Shown one piece after another: positions 26,229 through 41,715 of a DNA stretch of 64,000 nucleotides (positions are counted from its first letter, which is position 1; every line of letters starts with the position of its first letter). Source of the stretch: Pterois miles. Taxonomy: Eukaryota; Chordata; Actinopteri; Perciformes; Scorpaenidae. The notes beneath the pieces are model-generated. The model ran no database searches. It worked only from the letters and a program-made list of their open reading frames with translations, and was not told the origin of the DNA. The stretch is taken from positions 8,644,501 to 8,708,500 of the forward strand of contig CAMQGK010000341.1 in assembly GCA_947000775.1 (NCBI GenBank), read 5' to 3'. The position numbers and the translations under genes are program-made.

Positions 26229-26510
26229 TTAGGGCTACCCCCTCTTAGTCGATTAGTCGACTAATTGGTCGTTTCGGTCTTAATCGACTAATGTGTCTTT
26301 TGGTGATTAGTAATTTTTCTATGCTTTTTTCATCCTGAATGAAATATTTCTATGAAACTCATGAGCACATCTCTGGTAAATACAAGATTTAAAGTGGTGC
26401 TTTTGTGTAGTTTTACAGATCTGTCAATGAAATCAGCTAATTTATTAGTCGGCAAAGTCGTCGTTGAGTGTTGAGTGTTAGTCGACTAAGAATGTCTTTG
26501 GTCAAGGACT
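26229..26510. mobile_element. hAT-like MITE with TAGTCGAC ends
   Basis: Left end AGGGCTACCCCCTCTTAGTC followed by GATTAGTCGACTAATTGGTC; right end GTTAGTCGACTAAGAATGTC then TTTGGTCAAGGACT. TTAGTCGACTAA is itself palindromic. Pattern recognised from teleost MITEs; no coding capacity. Confidence 0.6.
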
Positions 26511-28260
<1,750 letters not shown>

Positions 28261-31200
28261 GGATAGCTAGATTCACCCGGCAAGATTTTTTTCTTTCTCT
28301 TTTGTTCTCATGGACAGTTGAAAATGCTGACATGAGACTTCCTGGCACAGTCCATTTTCCTGTCTCGCTGCTATTACCTCATTCATACAAGCTTCAAAAC
28401 GGTTCAGGATTGTTTACCATCCATCACAAAGTCCTGGAGGGCTAAAACCTTTAGCTGGGACTCAGTAATTCTCGATAGCTGCCTAGCATAGTTTATCATG
28501 CGGCAGACTCATTTATCCTCCGCTGGCTCTTTTCATTCAAATCACCAGAGGGTTATTTTTTAACTGGGAATGCCTGCCTTTGCTGTGGAGTGTTTTCTAT
28601 TACAGCATTTCATTCTCAGTGTCTGTCTCTTTCATCCTCCTTGACAAAAATGACAAACACATCTCTTTGTTCACCATGAAATTCACTTCATTTGTCATAT
28701 CGTGTAAGAATCTCTCACCCCGAGACACAAAGAGCAGAGTCAAAGGGGATTTATGGTCTCTGCAAGCAGCAACTTATGAATGGATTCAAATGGAAAGTTG
28801 AGGAGAAATAATAATATATTAAATACCCCGATACTGTGCTGTAAAAATATTTTGTTTCTCACGTCTTCCTCACTTTCGAGACAACTGGTTGATCCTAAAA
28901 CCGAAGATGCCACCCAAGACATACCACTTAACATGGACCCTGCAGAGAGCTGTTTAAGAGGAAACAAATGGGACTGTACATGAAAAATAAACCCAGTATG
29001 ATAAAAGTTGTCAAATGTGTTTCCATCCGTCTCATCTTCTCTCACTTTTGCTTGAATGCGAAAAAAGCCCAAAGCAAAAATGTTACATTTCATCATTTTT
29101 CCATTCTTTAATTTTCACCACAAAGCCTGACATGTTTTAAGAGGTGCAACCTAATATTGCCTGAACTCCAGGACCTACCACAAAGATCTCTGGGTAAATG
29201 GGAGGGAAGGAAGTGCACAGACAGGAGGACGGGCGTGGATGGAAAAGTGCGCAGCAACTTGGCTGCAGCACACCCTTAAGTAACAACACATGGCAGTGGA
29301 GGAATTCCACATTCGCGGACACTCTACATGAGCAAGGATGGGAAAGGCTGTCCGGCTGCTCGCACCGAGCGACCGGACGGTTCCGAATGGGAAGCTGATA
29401 AGGCTCTGCCATACCTAATTCCTTTCCATGTTCTCATCCTGGGTAGGCATCACAATGGGCATGATTCATGGGGGTAATTCCGCCAGCTACTGACTTGGCT
29501 CCTGCCTGCATTTGGGAAGAATGTGACCTCACAATACGCCTCTTTCAGGCCCATCCCTGTCTGACTTCGACCAGCCTCTCCTTGAAGCCCTCTTCTGTTA
29601 GAGACTGCAGAGTGAGGACAAGGGAATGCAGCAGAAAGGCAAGGAAGAGAGGCTAAGTAGAGGGGGAAAAAAATCCTGCAAACATACTCCTCCTTCCCCA
29701 TCTCCTCTCTTCCTACCTCACTCTCTCCTTCCCAGTCTAATAACTAAGCGATGTGCAGTGAGGAGGGGCATTTAAAACAATGAACTAGAAAGTCAAACCG
29801 CCGTGACGACCACAGAGACAAGTCCTGATTGCACGGGGGGAAGTTATAGGTGTGATGCCTGTTTTATGTTTCCATATATCAGCCGCAGGGAGTACCACAA
29901 GCCTAGTCTAAGTGATGATCTGAACAACAACACGTGATGCAAAACAGTGTTTTGCAACATGAGACCTCTGAAGCCCTCGCTATCTTGTGCTTAAACAAAC
30001 TGCAATCATCGTGGGTAATTATTTAGCCGTATTAGGCCATTTGAAGCTCGGTTAATTCCTGGTTACATTCCATCTGTCACAGACACAAAGGCCCTTGTCT
30101 TTATCTGAAGTCAGCGCTGAAATATAAATTACTCTGCGGAGTGGCTCAGGCAAAAGTAAGCGTACAATGGATGGAACATAAAAGTGTATAATCATAATCA
30201 CTGCCTATAGCAAGTTAAAGAAATGTGGTCTAAAAAGGTCTGAAATAAGATTAACTGAGCCGCCACAACAAGTTGAACAAGGTACACATCTGTCTTTTAA
30301 CTGTATCAGGGCTGAATGTGAGGCAATCACATGCAAAGTAATTTAAACTGAAGAGCGAGCAAGACTATACTATATCTTCAATAGGGGAAATTTTATCCTC
30401 CAATGTATAATGCATGTAATTTGCAAGCACATCAGGCACAACCCAAGTCATTGACGGCTCTGTCTTGGATGTAGATCTCAGAAATATGAGTTATTCTACC
30501 TTTTTAAAAAAAAAAGTTCAGAGAAAGTAGAATAACGCCTCAGTGGTCCAATAAATCTCTTTTTTATTCAAGTAATTCCCCCCTACCCCATTTAACTCTG
30601 CTACAGAGGAAAAGCTTTACAGACCTGCACCATCATCAAACGCCAAACACACATGATCATAAACGCGTACAGTCTGGCACAAGCAGCGGCACGCACACAT
30701 GCACTCACACCACACATATAAAAAGGGCGTTGACACGTACACGTTCGTATGCAGAGGTGGTTTTGTCATGTCACCCTCCTTAACATCCTGCTGCAGTCTG
30801 CCTCATAGGAGGAGAAAATATGGTGTGATGTCACCTCTGGCATGGCCCCGGTGTCTGAAAACTTTTCATGCGCCGCCCAAGCGAACGAGAGGCAGACATT
30901 ACTCAGAATAAGAGTGGAGACTATCTGTTCTCCACAGTTAAAGCTGGTATTTGTTAGCATGGACCACTGCCAGCGCTGGGCCACTGTCTGTTGACTGCAG
31001 ATCAACACAATGCAGATCACATCATTCAGACTCCACAAAACATCCTCAGTATGTAGCTGTGCCACTCTTCCCTGTCACTCTTAGTGGCAGGGTCGCGCTG
31101 CTCCGCCAGCACCACTGGCACTCTCAAAGCAGCCCGGCGGCACCGTCTGAAAACCACCAAGTGGGGTTAGTCATAATAGAGCTTCATCTGGCCATCAATC

Positions 31201-32399
31201 TTCATGCTCTCCCCCTGTTAGCAGCACGGACCACGTCTTGTGTTGCAGTTAAAAGCCTTGGCACCGCTCTGCCAGGCCTGTGATAAATTGATTGCTCTAT
31301 GAAGCCTGTGGAGAATGTTTGGAGATCCCGATCCATCCTCCCTGTTTGTCACTGTGCATTAGCTGTGAATGAGGGAATTCCTGAACCCTGACTCATAAGC
31401 TCCCTGGGCAAGCACCTTTCAAATAAATTTCAGAAAAGAGCAGTCCACTGGCAATGTAAATTGCAGACTGATTTAGATGGTTTGATATTTTTTCCAAAAG
31501 TCTGAGAAAAAAAATAAAAGCCAGGGGCATTTTAGCCAAACAATATGTCTGCAGTTAAAAGAAATAGACTATTGAAGGACCAATAAAGTAATAGTTTTTG
31601 GACTAGTTATCAATTGCATGCACTCCCTGCATTTCATCTCTGGGAGAAGCAAAAGGAGAACGCCCAGCCAAGTCTGCTCCCTTCTCTTGTTTCTGAAACT
31701 CATTTGTAGTGTAGTGGCAAGAACATGGCAATATGATATGTGTCATGGTTTGATATATTGTGATATAATACGATTTTTCAAATTTACATTTAGGAAATTA
31801 TAGTATAAAGAACACACCACCATACAGTACATATAAAATTGGAGTTAAAAAAAGTCAAAATGTGAAATGGTTAATATGGGGATTAGAAAATAACAGTGAG
31901 CAAATCTCCAAATCTTGAAAAGTCTCCGGTGCCAGGTAGCAGCAATAACAGAAGGAACAAAATCTCCAGCACTCACAGATAAAGTCTCTTTTTTAATATA
32001 TCGGGCAAACAAATGAACATGATTCAGCAATAGGCCTTCGTCAGTGTGACTGATCGAGACGTAGAGCCAGTTTTAAATACTCAGGTGAGTCACAGACACC
32101 AATCAGGGAAGAGACAGCAAGATTTACACAATGAGATTCATCTGTGAATATAACACCCTGACAAATGTAACGTCGGAAATAACCAGCGATGCTATAAAAA
32201 ACATTTTGAAAGCCCAAGACCAAAACAAACTAAAACTATGATCATTAATACAACTGGACTCATTAGATCCAGAGTTTTAGTTTTTCAGTGATACCTCATT
32301 TATACAATTCTAATACTGTTCAGAGATCCAAGTGTGCAGAAATATTCAAATACACAATTTTAGGTGTAAATAACGACATGCAAAAAACTGCATGGTTTT
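28261..32399. other. Non-coding stretch; candidate conserved element 29980-30170 and possible old repeat 31860-32230
   Basis: 29980-30170 contains GGGTAATTATTTAGCCG, CTCGGTTAATTCC and CTTTATCTGAAGTC in repeat-free sequence. 30490-30536 forms an imperfect hairpin (GTTATTCTACCTTT with AAAGTAGAATAAC). 31860-32230 has repeat-like words (AGGCCTTCGTCAGTGTGAC) but no defined ends. Confidence 0.25.
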
Positions 32400-32575
32400 T
32401 GTGGGAAGACCCGTGGGTACCCACAGAACCCATTTTCATTCACATACTGTATATTGATATCAGGGGTCAAGGGAACCCCTTGACCTGGCCAGTGTTTTGT
32501 TCCTTTGGTCTTCTAGTTTCATATGACGCCAGTACCTTCGATCTAGCTTTAAAGCCCGGTACGACCTCCATAAGA
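32400..32575 (-). mobile_element. Minus-strand, internally deleted fragment of the same teleost repeat
   Basis: Contains GGGTACCCACAGAACCCATT and TCTAGTTTCATATGACGCC, the reverse complements of segments in the 1.4-kb and 56.9-kb copies. The part between them is shortened and the DR1 motif is lost. Confidence 0.6.
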
Positions 32576-34544
32576 CAGTACAGTGGCTGGCACCAGGTGG
32601 GTTTTTAAGATGTTAATCAAAAATAACATATCACATCAAAACATACGGTGGAGACATTACACTTGACTCATTTCTCTGCTAATATATGCGGGGCTTTCCT
32701 TAATGTCACGGGCGTGTTTTTAATTGTTAATCACAAACACATGAGGCTTTTATTTGGTGTTTATGTGAGCTTTTACTTTACTAAAACACAGTCTATTACC
32801 CTCACCTCAATGTTCCATGCATGCCTTCAAATCTAGATCAGATATCATCGTTATCTTGCCCGTTCTTATTGCTGTATCAACATTACTATTACAGCTGACA
32901 GGCCTATTGAACTGTGAGGTCAAATAACACAACGGAAGAGTGCTTTTCTCACTCATGAGAAAGTACACTGCTCCTGTGGGTAAGACACAGTTGATTCTCA
33001 GCTAAATCCATTCAGTGTTTCTATTTTGGTGCGACGTCTAGACATAAAAACATTTTACTAGGGAACAAAAGCCACAGCTGGGTTCTGCAAAGCTGGACTA
33101 GACTTTGACCGGCAAGAAAACACTGGACTACAAGTTGGGATAACGCAAGTGTCGGCTATTGATTTCTTGCCAAACACCTTGCAGGGTGTATATATTAACT
33201 TAAAGCAATAAAATATAGATGATGAAGTCATGTGTTTACTTCCTATAATGCTGTTGTGCTGCGGAAAAGATTGTCTGCAGTCATAAAATGCTTATATTAG
33301 AGTCTTTTATGGGATGTTCCTTGTATACATAATTGTTTGCAGCGTCATAAAAAACAAGGCCGACAAAGTGCAAATTAAGGGGTTTGTGGGGGTACTGACC
33401 ACCTATTTTCCACACTCCAAGTCACAACATCTGTAAACAAAGTCAGTGTGTTCAACCCTTAAGTTAGACCACAGATGATGTAATTTAAGGGTAATGAGCA
33501 TTTGGAGCAGAGGGACAAAAGCTGTGCATCAAATTAAAAATGGAGGTTGCTTATTGTTTTCATTTAAAACTTTTGTCCCTGAGAAATGTATTATTGGCCC
33601 AATAAACACAATATGCCCAAACTACAGTAATTTAACTTCAAATTGCAGTTTATATGAGACGCATGCAATGTTTTATACTTGTGAGAATTCATAGTTGTGA
33701 GAGACTTCTTTTTGATTAAACTCATCACAAAGCACAGCAAAAACTATTAAAGAAAAGTGTCCACAATCAACAGCTAGTTGTCTGAAATAGTTTGGGTGCC
33801 TTTTTTAAAAACAGACTTTGTGAATCATCCGTGCGATTATGCAGACTGCATCACTTCCCTTTTGGGGCTTCCTCTGCTTCCTGCAGCTGCTGAGTCAATC
33901 TCAAACTTCTTCTGTACACTTCCTCATGTATGCATTCATAAAGTGGCTCCATTCATGCCTGATATGGGCCTCTGATAGCTAGAGGAGCATGGGACACGTC
34001 AGGGCCTCAGTATGCTTCAAATGAAGTACTTGTCTGAATGTCAAACAGCGTCTGAAACTGTTCTCCACCACACCTCTCTCATGTCAGCATGGGGAGGGAG
34101 TCTCCAAATATTGTCAACTTTCAAAAGCTGTCAATCTGACAAACAGCCCCACTTCACAAAGAGAGCGGGGAGGCAGCGTGATAAGAGACAGCCCTGAAAG
34201 GAGACGGCACACTGAGAGTCAGTTTATTGTATTTGTCTCACATGGGTTTCGCCAATACCCCATCCCTTTAGGAGACTAGCGGCATGTCTATTAACTCCAA
34301 TGGGAGAAGTCAATGTGAACACAGATGATGACTGATTATGTTGCTCCATAGTCACCAAAGTGAATATTGGACCCATTTTTCACAAGCCTTCCAAACATTC
34401 TCACAATAAAACGTCATTTTTCAGACAGACAAATAAGGACAAAATTAACTTTGTTCACCGCCTCTCTGTCTCCGCAACACACTCTCGAGATCTAGCAACT
34501 AACGTTCACTGACGATGGCTGTTCGCTGTGTAAAGCCTGGGCCA
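32576..34544. other. Non-coding stretch, nothing recognised
   Basis: AT-rich, no domain-bearing open frame, no recognised repeat. Confidence 0.4.
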
Positions 34545-35060
34545 GACCAGATGTGTGAGGAGCGCGTGGCGGCTGCGTTACCTGTTGTTTTTTCATTTTG
34601 GTGTCCATGTTAGAACAACAGGTGACAGAAGAGCTGATCACTAGCCTAGGGTGGGGTCCATGTGTATTTGGTAACAGGTTAGAGCTGCCACACCGCCCGC
34701 ATGAGACGCACGTCTCACACGCGGCTCGACTGCGTCTTTTCTAGAGACTCGAGGTGTCGCCTATTTTTGATGCGAGTTGCGCACCGTTCACAGCAACAAC
34801 CGACAGTGGAAGTGATCGTTAGACTGTATATTGACATTTCAAAGTCTATAGAATATGTCACAGACAGTGACGGTTATTACTATTATTTACAAATTACGAC
34901 ACATTTTTTGACCTTTCTCTGTGTAAAATAAATATAAATGACAATTCTAATGTAATGACATAGCCATTATGAAAGTCACACTGTATGTAGAAAGAGCAGC
35001 AGCCGAAACGCTGCAGAAACGCAGCTGACATGCAGCCGGTGTGAACAACAGACGCGTGAA
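34545..35060. mobile_element. Probable hAT-like MITE, interrupted
   Basis: CpG-rich segments such as GAGACGCACGTCTCACACGC, GCGTCTTTTCTAGAGACTCG and GCAGCCGGTGTGAACAACAG resemble a teleost MITE with GTGTGAACGC-type ends. The left part (GTGTGAGGAGCGCGTGGCGG) is separated from the rest by a 48-bp block also found at 38585-38632. Ends not mapped precisely. Confidence 0.45.
34623..34670 (+). repeat. Inverted duplicate of 38585-38632 (48 bp)
   Basis: Includes 28 identical bases beginning TGATCACTAGCCTAGGGTGG. Overall 44 of 48 positions match the reverse complement of 38585-38632; all four differences are transitions. It sits inside the interrupted MITE. Confidence 0.9.
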
Positions 35061-35886
35061 TTACGCAGCCGAGAAGGGAATCTTCTTTCATCCATCCACA
35101 TGGCGTTCACAACACTTCCAAACAAGGCAGCGGGATGGGAGGGGGCGAACACCCCGTGATGACGCCCACTTAGAAGACAGGAAGTGTGCACTATGTCAAC
35201 CCATTGCCGGAGCCTGTAATGCATCATCGATGTTACAGAGCATTGTTACTGTGCTGCAGCCAGGAGGAGGCTACTGCTAAGTTTGTTTTAAGCATACTCA
35301 GTGCTTACATTTATATATGCTCATGTGTAAGAGCACTTCTTACCAGAAAAGAGCATTTCATAATAATAAAATAAGATTAAGAGCCCACAGCCAGGTAGCA
35401 GCTCTGGAAGGCTGTACTTGCTAAATGCTAATGTAATGTTTAGCAGGTAATGTTTACCACAGTCACCATCGTAGTTTAGACTCTCGCTAATTAGCACTAA
35501 ACATGAAGTACAGCAGGGGCAAAGGCAAAGTTTTGTGTTGCTGGTACATGGTCATAAACTAGGTATTATACAAATTAACATTTGGTTTAGGGATCACAAA
35601 ATTTGTTATAATTCAAATTCCATGGCAATCCATCCAGTAGTTGTCAAGACATTTCACTCAAAACAACAAATGTGAGCCTCAGAAATAAAAGTTCATGGGA
35701 TTGAGTCATTAGGATATATTCTTCTGGGAACCAAGGATGTTTGTACACAATTTCATTTCATGACAATCCATCCAATAGCTGTTGAGTTATTTCAGTCTGG
35801 ACCAAAGTGGTGGACCTGACATTGCCAGTTTTCAGCTGCGAATGTGGCTAAACACTACTTCACATTCTAAACTCCCCCCAAAATGC

Positions 35887-36285
35887 TTAAAGGACCAGTG
35901 TGTAACAAATAGGGGGAGCTCTATTTAGTATGCTTTCTTTAGTGCACAATCACCTGAAAATAAGAATCGCTGTGTTTTCGTTTTATATCTACATACAACC
36001 ACCATGTTTCTACAGTAGCCCAGAACGGACAAACCAAACACCGTTAACTTTTGCTATCTATCGCTATCTATCGCTCCCGTCACCGCCGCTCTCTCTTTCT
36101 CTTGCTTAACCACTCGATTCCCACCTACACACGCTCTAAGCACTCATATAACAGCTGGCTTTAGAGAGCCAATCGCATTTTGGCATCAGCCACCGTATCA
36201 ATCCTACACACTTGCCGCACGGGCAAAGTTGTAAGCTGCAACTTCACCACTGGATATTGCCAGATCCTACATACTGTTTCTTTAA
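35887..36285. mobile_element. MITE with AAAGGACCAGTGTGTA ends
   Basis: Begins TTAAAGGACCAGTGTGTAAC and ends CCTACATACTGTTTCTTTAA, imperfect inverted repeats flanked by TTAA. The core word CCCAGAACGGACAAACCAAA is shared with 41371-41715. Confidence 0.65.
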
Positions 36286-38584
36286 AGACTTTTCATCTTA
36301 ATTTTGTTGTTTCAGTGTTTAGTGACATACGATTGTTCAAACTCAGGATGTGAAAATTAAACACATTCTTTGCAGGGTCACTGCCATACTCAACATCAAA
36401 CACTCATTTTGACTGATTTCTTACCTTCAGCAGAACAAATTGTATTTTTTCTTCTAATCTTCAGGAAACATATTGGTGTGAGCGCCCTGGTTCAGCACAA
36501 CAATACTGACTCAAAGGCCTGTCTTGATTAAAAAAAGCACTAAATTAAGCCAAAGGAGTCAGCAGGAAGAAAGGACCTCCATTAGCCTTCACTGCAGCCG
36601 CTGATGATTGATATGATAGCGAGCCCATTCAAACTGCAAATTTTACACATGATTGAGGCTCTATTGGATGTAATGAAATGGCCTTCCTGAATATTGCACT
36701 TGAGTGACTGTGTGACCACCAGCACAATAGCTGCTATTATAGTTTTGGGCCCTCGACCCATTTTTCATTGTACCAGGTTCACTGTGTTATTATTGCAGAA
36801 CTCAGAGTGAACCCACGGCTTTGGTTTCTTGCTGTTGCGGATGTGACCGTTCTCTCCACCGGGAGCAATTCACAGAGTGTTAATTGACCACCGCAATCAC
36901 TCAGCAGATTTATGGAAAGTCTAAGGGGTCATAGGAGACTTCCAGGGGAGGCCGTCCAGGGAGCGGGACCGTCCCCAGAGCTGCGGCTGGGCAATTTCTG
37001 GCCTTTGTAACTACACTACAGGTTCATAAACTCTGCCTTCCTACACTGACCTCAGAGGAAATGTAGATTTCATAGAAAAGTGATGTTTAAATGGGTCATT
37101 GAGGGAATTTAAATCATCTTGCGGGTGCTGATGAACTTATAATCACTCTCTAATATTTCCAAAGGCATGATCGTGATACAGAAATATGAAAAACAAATAC
37201 TGCACTCACCAAATCTCATGACCCAGATGTGCATCCTTCACTGAGGAGGAGGGGGCCAGCTGGTGACAGAGGGTAGGCGTGGGCAACGGGGTCCATCTGG
37301 CCGGCTATAATCAGCTTACAGACCTACAGACAGCGAAACGACACAAAGCGCATGTGTAAAAACAGAAATTCAACTGTTAGCTACAGTAGCTAGCATCTTT
37401 ATTTAAATGCTTTGGTTTGTGAAGACCCAAAGTGCAAATATTTACATGAAACAGTGGAAGGATAGGTATTGGTTCTGAGTGAGGGGATAATGGTTTTGAT
37501 CATTGTTCAGTGCAGTGTGTCAGTATGTCGAAGTATTAGTTTGAACGGATGTGCGTGTGGCCCTGCATCTGGACACTCTTAATACTGTTTAATCCCTTTC
37601 TGTCAGCCAGCCAGGCTTGTCCTCATGCCAACGCACCATCTACAGCACAGTCATGTATCTTTAAACAGAGAAAGTAAGGGCTGAATAATGTCTTCACTTT
37701 AACTGCACACGCCTGGAATAATGATGATCTGGGGTCTTTTTGTATTAAGGTAAGAGTGAAGCTTCTTCTTCTTCACATTAATGATCCATTCAACTTTTAT
37801 ATACATAGAATGCAATGAAAATAGGAGGCAAAACAGCAAAACCAGTTTTCTAAATAGGTTCTGAAGGCAGTGCACCTCTCCTTATAATAAGTTTAGCATC
37901 ATTTTGGATTTAATGGTTCGGTTTTGTGGACAGAATGGTTAGGAAATTGCTCCTAAGATTTAACATGAAGCAGTTGAGAATAATTGCCTCGGGCATGCCA
38001 ATAATTTTACAGTGATTATGTGATAAGCTGTATCATTTCTTTTGATGAAATGTGTAACTGCCATTTTGTGCATGTTGCCCAGACCTGACGATTTATGAGG
38101 GCTATAAGTCTGTGTTTTGCTGCATGGAGCCTGCATGGTGCATGGAGTCTGAATGCCATGCTCGCTTACACAGAAAAGCTGCACTAATGGGTTTGTGTTA
38201 CATTGCTAAATCAACTCGAGCTGTGAAGCGGCTCCCAGCAAACCTTTATGATCCATTAACCACCAGGCATGGTTTTGCCAGGGCGCCTGTGCCAGCTGGC
38301 AGAAACTGCCAAGCCTGTATCATGAGCAGCCTCTGCCAGCGATAGCTTTACTGAGGTTTGCAGAATTCCCCCCGTTCTCTCAAGCTGATTACATACATGT
38401 TGTTTTCTCATTAGCCGAGGCTCCTCGCGGTCCTGTCTTGTGGAAATGCTTGATGGAATGAAGGTGAACGCCGAGTGTACAATATGTTAGACTTGATGTC
38501 TGCAGACAGCTCGGGAAGAGAGACAAGTCTGTGGAGTGGTTTGAGTTTGGGTGGAGACAGCAGCATTTACTGTAGAACTGCAGA
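36286..38584. promoter_or_regulatory. Non-coding stretch; candidate conserved element 36560-36910
   Basis: 36560-36910 is repeat-free and rich in TALE/homeodomain-type words (GATGATTGATATGATAG, ACACATGATTGAGGC, CTGCTATTATAG). No open frame of note. The rest of the interval shows nothing recognisable. Confidence 0.25.
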
Positions 38585-38632
38585 CAAATATGCATGGACC
38601 CCACCCTAGGCTAGTGATCAACTCCTCTGTCA
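38585..38632 (-). repeat. Partner of the 48-bp inverted duplicate
   Basis: Reverse complement of 34623-34670, 3.9 kb away, in sequence without other signs of being a mobile element. Confidence 0.9.
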
Positions 38633-38839
38633 TCAGTGTCTTTATCACGCAGACAGAGATTGATATCCAGGGATCAGATTCCTCGGGATTCCTCTTGCGA
38701 AAGAAAGTCCCATTTTTCAAACACTTGGAAACCTGAAAGATTTCCGTAGCGCTCTTTGACTGTTTTATTGTGTTATTCATGAACGCTGGCAGCGCTCTGC
38801 AATATCCACACACAAATAGGCTCCCGCCTTTCCTTTCGA

Positions 38840-40160
38840 CAGTTGTCAGTGCATGGCTTATTTCTGAAAATGCATAATGAAATTTTTATGGCTTTTTTTG
38901 TGACCATGCAGTTATGAGGCTGTTATTGTTAAATATTGCAATGGTATTTTGCCAAGCTTTTCTCCTGGGCACACTTGTGTCTGAGCGCTTTGTGGATGAC
39001 TTATGTTTCATGGTTTGTGTTTAATGGCAGAAAAGAGGCGGGGAGAACAGACAACTGAACTACAAAAGGCATGTATGCAAAGAATGAGAAATTTATAGGA
39101 TTTTTTTTACCGTCGTAACTGATCATCATTAGGATTACGTGTAATCCTGTATCATGTCATCTGTTATTCCCGAATCCCGCTTCCTCTTCCTTTCTTCCTC
39201 TGATCTACCTACACACCCATGGTTCCCAAACTGCATTTGTTTTATGACTCTGAGATGGATGTAGGGGAATTCCAAGTAGATTTTTTATCAGATTAAAAAC
39301 ACCAGTGAGCCAATATGAGGGCTGTTAAATCTACATGTATTCACTGAGTACATACCGTTATCTAGGTCACAGGTAGACCAGATAGGCAAATCAGTCATTT
39401 CCTCCCCCTCCTCTAGAATGAGGCACTTTCACTCAGTTGGATAGTAAGCGAGATATCAGTAGCAGAGGGTCATGGTGGGCATGGGCAATAGAGAGAAAGA
39501 GAGTTACAACAATAGTTCAAAGCCTCTCGGTTTGTATTTGATCCATTGTTCCAGCTGGTCTTTAGAGACCACCACCAACAAGGCATCGTCTTACTCAGGT
39601 TGACAGGGTTTTGTATGGCTGAGATGCCCCGTGAGATTAGGTTCAGGTGAAGCCAAGGGTTAGCGGAGAGTGGGAGGAACGGTATTTCATCAATGTTTTA
39701 GGCTGTTTCTGTGAGAACAGAGGACAGTTTGCTGAGACTTCACTTCTTTAAATCACAGATTTGGAGTTTTATCTGCGCCAGAAGTTGTAATTATGTCCAT
39801 TATTTTGCTAGATGTTGAAGAATGTGTGTAATGAGAAAGACGCCAGACAAGCAAATGGCTGTTACTTTATCTGATAGGGATTGTAAATCCCTCCTAGCGG
39901 ATTATCACAATGGCCCATTTTATTCCTCACCAGATTTCCCTCCTGTGTAATTACTGTTTGCCTCTATCTCGCTCTCAGTGGCAAAATTGATGGGTGGAAT
40001 ATCTTGCGAAATATGCAAGTAAAAGCCAAAGAGGGAAACATCTCAGAGGCGCACCACAATGAATGAGAATTTGGAGGATGCTAATTAAACAATGTCATGA
40101 TTTATTGTCAGTAACAAAACATTTACTGTTTCAAGCCCAAAGGCTGGGTTTCCTGGAAAA
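38840..40160. promoter_or_regulatory. Candidate enhancer-like region with paired TAATCC (K50 homeodomain) sites
   Basis: AGGATTACGTGTAATCCT at 39131-39148 is an inverted pair of GGATTA/TAATCC sites. GGGATTGTAAATCCC at 39877-39891 and GGATTA at 39899-39904 follow 750 bp later, next to a GATA-type word (TTATCTGATAGG). TAATCC is the known site class of OTX, PITX, CRX and GSC proteins. The region is repeat-free. Regulatory function is inferred. Confidence 0.3.
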
Positions 40161-41370
40161 TAGATCATTTGGTCACAGCTCTGTTAACTTCTTTGCCTCA
40201 GTTCTAGTTGTAAGGGTTTAGAAAGTCAGGACCTCCAATAGGCTAGGATAGAGCTGGTGTCAGGAGACCTTCAAAACTACGAGATAGATTATAGCCTCTA
40301 GGTGGACTGTTGCCCTTTCTCCATTAATAACTTTAATCATTAGGCTGTGTTTCGTTGTCAAAATACAATTCAAGGTAAGAAAATCATAACAACCACAGTC
40401 AGAGCAGTTAAAGCACCCAAAGAGTTTATTACAAGCTGTCATAAAAGTTTGGCAACTCCAAACTTGTTACTGTTGGTGTAAACTTTGTCTAGTGTCACAT
40501 ATTTAAACTGAATAGCCTTCCTAGAAAGCCTCTTTGCATCAACATGTGCAGAAGCCCAGCGTCAGACCAGGGGCTTTTGGCCGGCTCATGAATGCACAGG
40601 ACAGAGATGTTATCTGGCCTCAGGGAGGATGTTTGGGGAGTGGGAGTGGGAGGGCTGTGGGGCTTCAGTGTGCTAATGCAGCTAACAGCCAGGAAGGCAG
40701 AGTGTTGACTCTGCAGATTTAAGCCAGCTACTGATGGCTATGGGGGTAAATACTGACCCCATGGACTAATAAAGAAAATCACCTCAGGCACGAGCCGCGG
40801 GGGTCAGAGGTAACGGTATGGCTGGGAAAAACACAGGCCGTGGCTTTCGATCACTACCCTGCCTAATTGAAATGACAGTTGAAGACCAGTGGGGGTAACA
40901 GTGTTTATTTACGTCTTTGTTACGCGGTGAGCAAGCACAAAGATATGCCTGGCCCGGCCAGGGATGACATCGCTCCCGTATGCTGTCTGGCTCCGGGATC
41001 TCTGCACTAGTACAATAAGGACTTCCTGTCTGCCATCAGATTCCCCTGCATTCCACCCAGGCCCGGGATGAGGTGAGGGGGCTGCTGGGGACAGGGTTTA
41101 GTGAACGAGTACGAGCCCTAATCAAACTGACAATATGGACCTGTTCCCTTCTTTTGACCCAGAAGTTGACCCTCAGTCTGAGCTGCTGTCTATCAGGGAG
41201 CTGGAACTGTGGTGGGGTTGGTTTCCTGCTTACACAGATGCTTAGAGATGGTCAACACCCTGTTTCAGCACTGCTGACGCCAGCTATTTCTATAAAGGTT
41301 ATGCATCTAGTCTGGCTTCAAGGTAGTACAACTGTATGATTAATTATACTACAGTACAGCAGGAGGCAAA
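40161..41370. other. Non-coding stretch, nothing recognised
   Basis: No supported coding exon; no recognised repeat. Confidence 0.4.
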
Positions 41371-41715
41371 TTTAAGGATCAGTGTGTAGGTTTTGGGGAA
41401 TCTATTAGCAGAAATGGACTATAATATTCAGAACTAGTATGTACTAGTATGTTTTCATTAGTGTTTAATCACCTCAAACTAAAAACTACTGTGTTTTTGT
41501 TAGCTTAGATTGAGCCCTTCATATCTACACAGGGAGCGGGTCCTCTTCACGGAGTCGCCCAGAACGGACAAACCAAACCCTGGCTCTAGAGAGAGCCTCT
41601 CATGTTTTATGTTACCTGAAGGCCACCGTAGTTCTCCAACACGCTTAGAGAGGGAGGAGTGAGTCAGTCAGCTAGTTGCAATCTGCAAGCTCACCACTCG
41701 ACGGCACTGACTTTA
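41371..41715. mobile_element. Right-truncated copy of the 35887 MITE family
   Basis: Begins TTTAAGGATCAGTGTGTAGG and shares GCCCAGAACGGACAAACCAA and CTCACCACTCGACGGCACTG-type sequence with 35887-36285, but lacks the terminal inverted repeat at the right. Confidence 0.6.
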
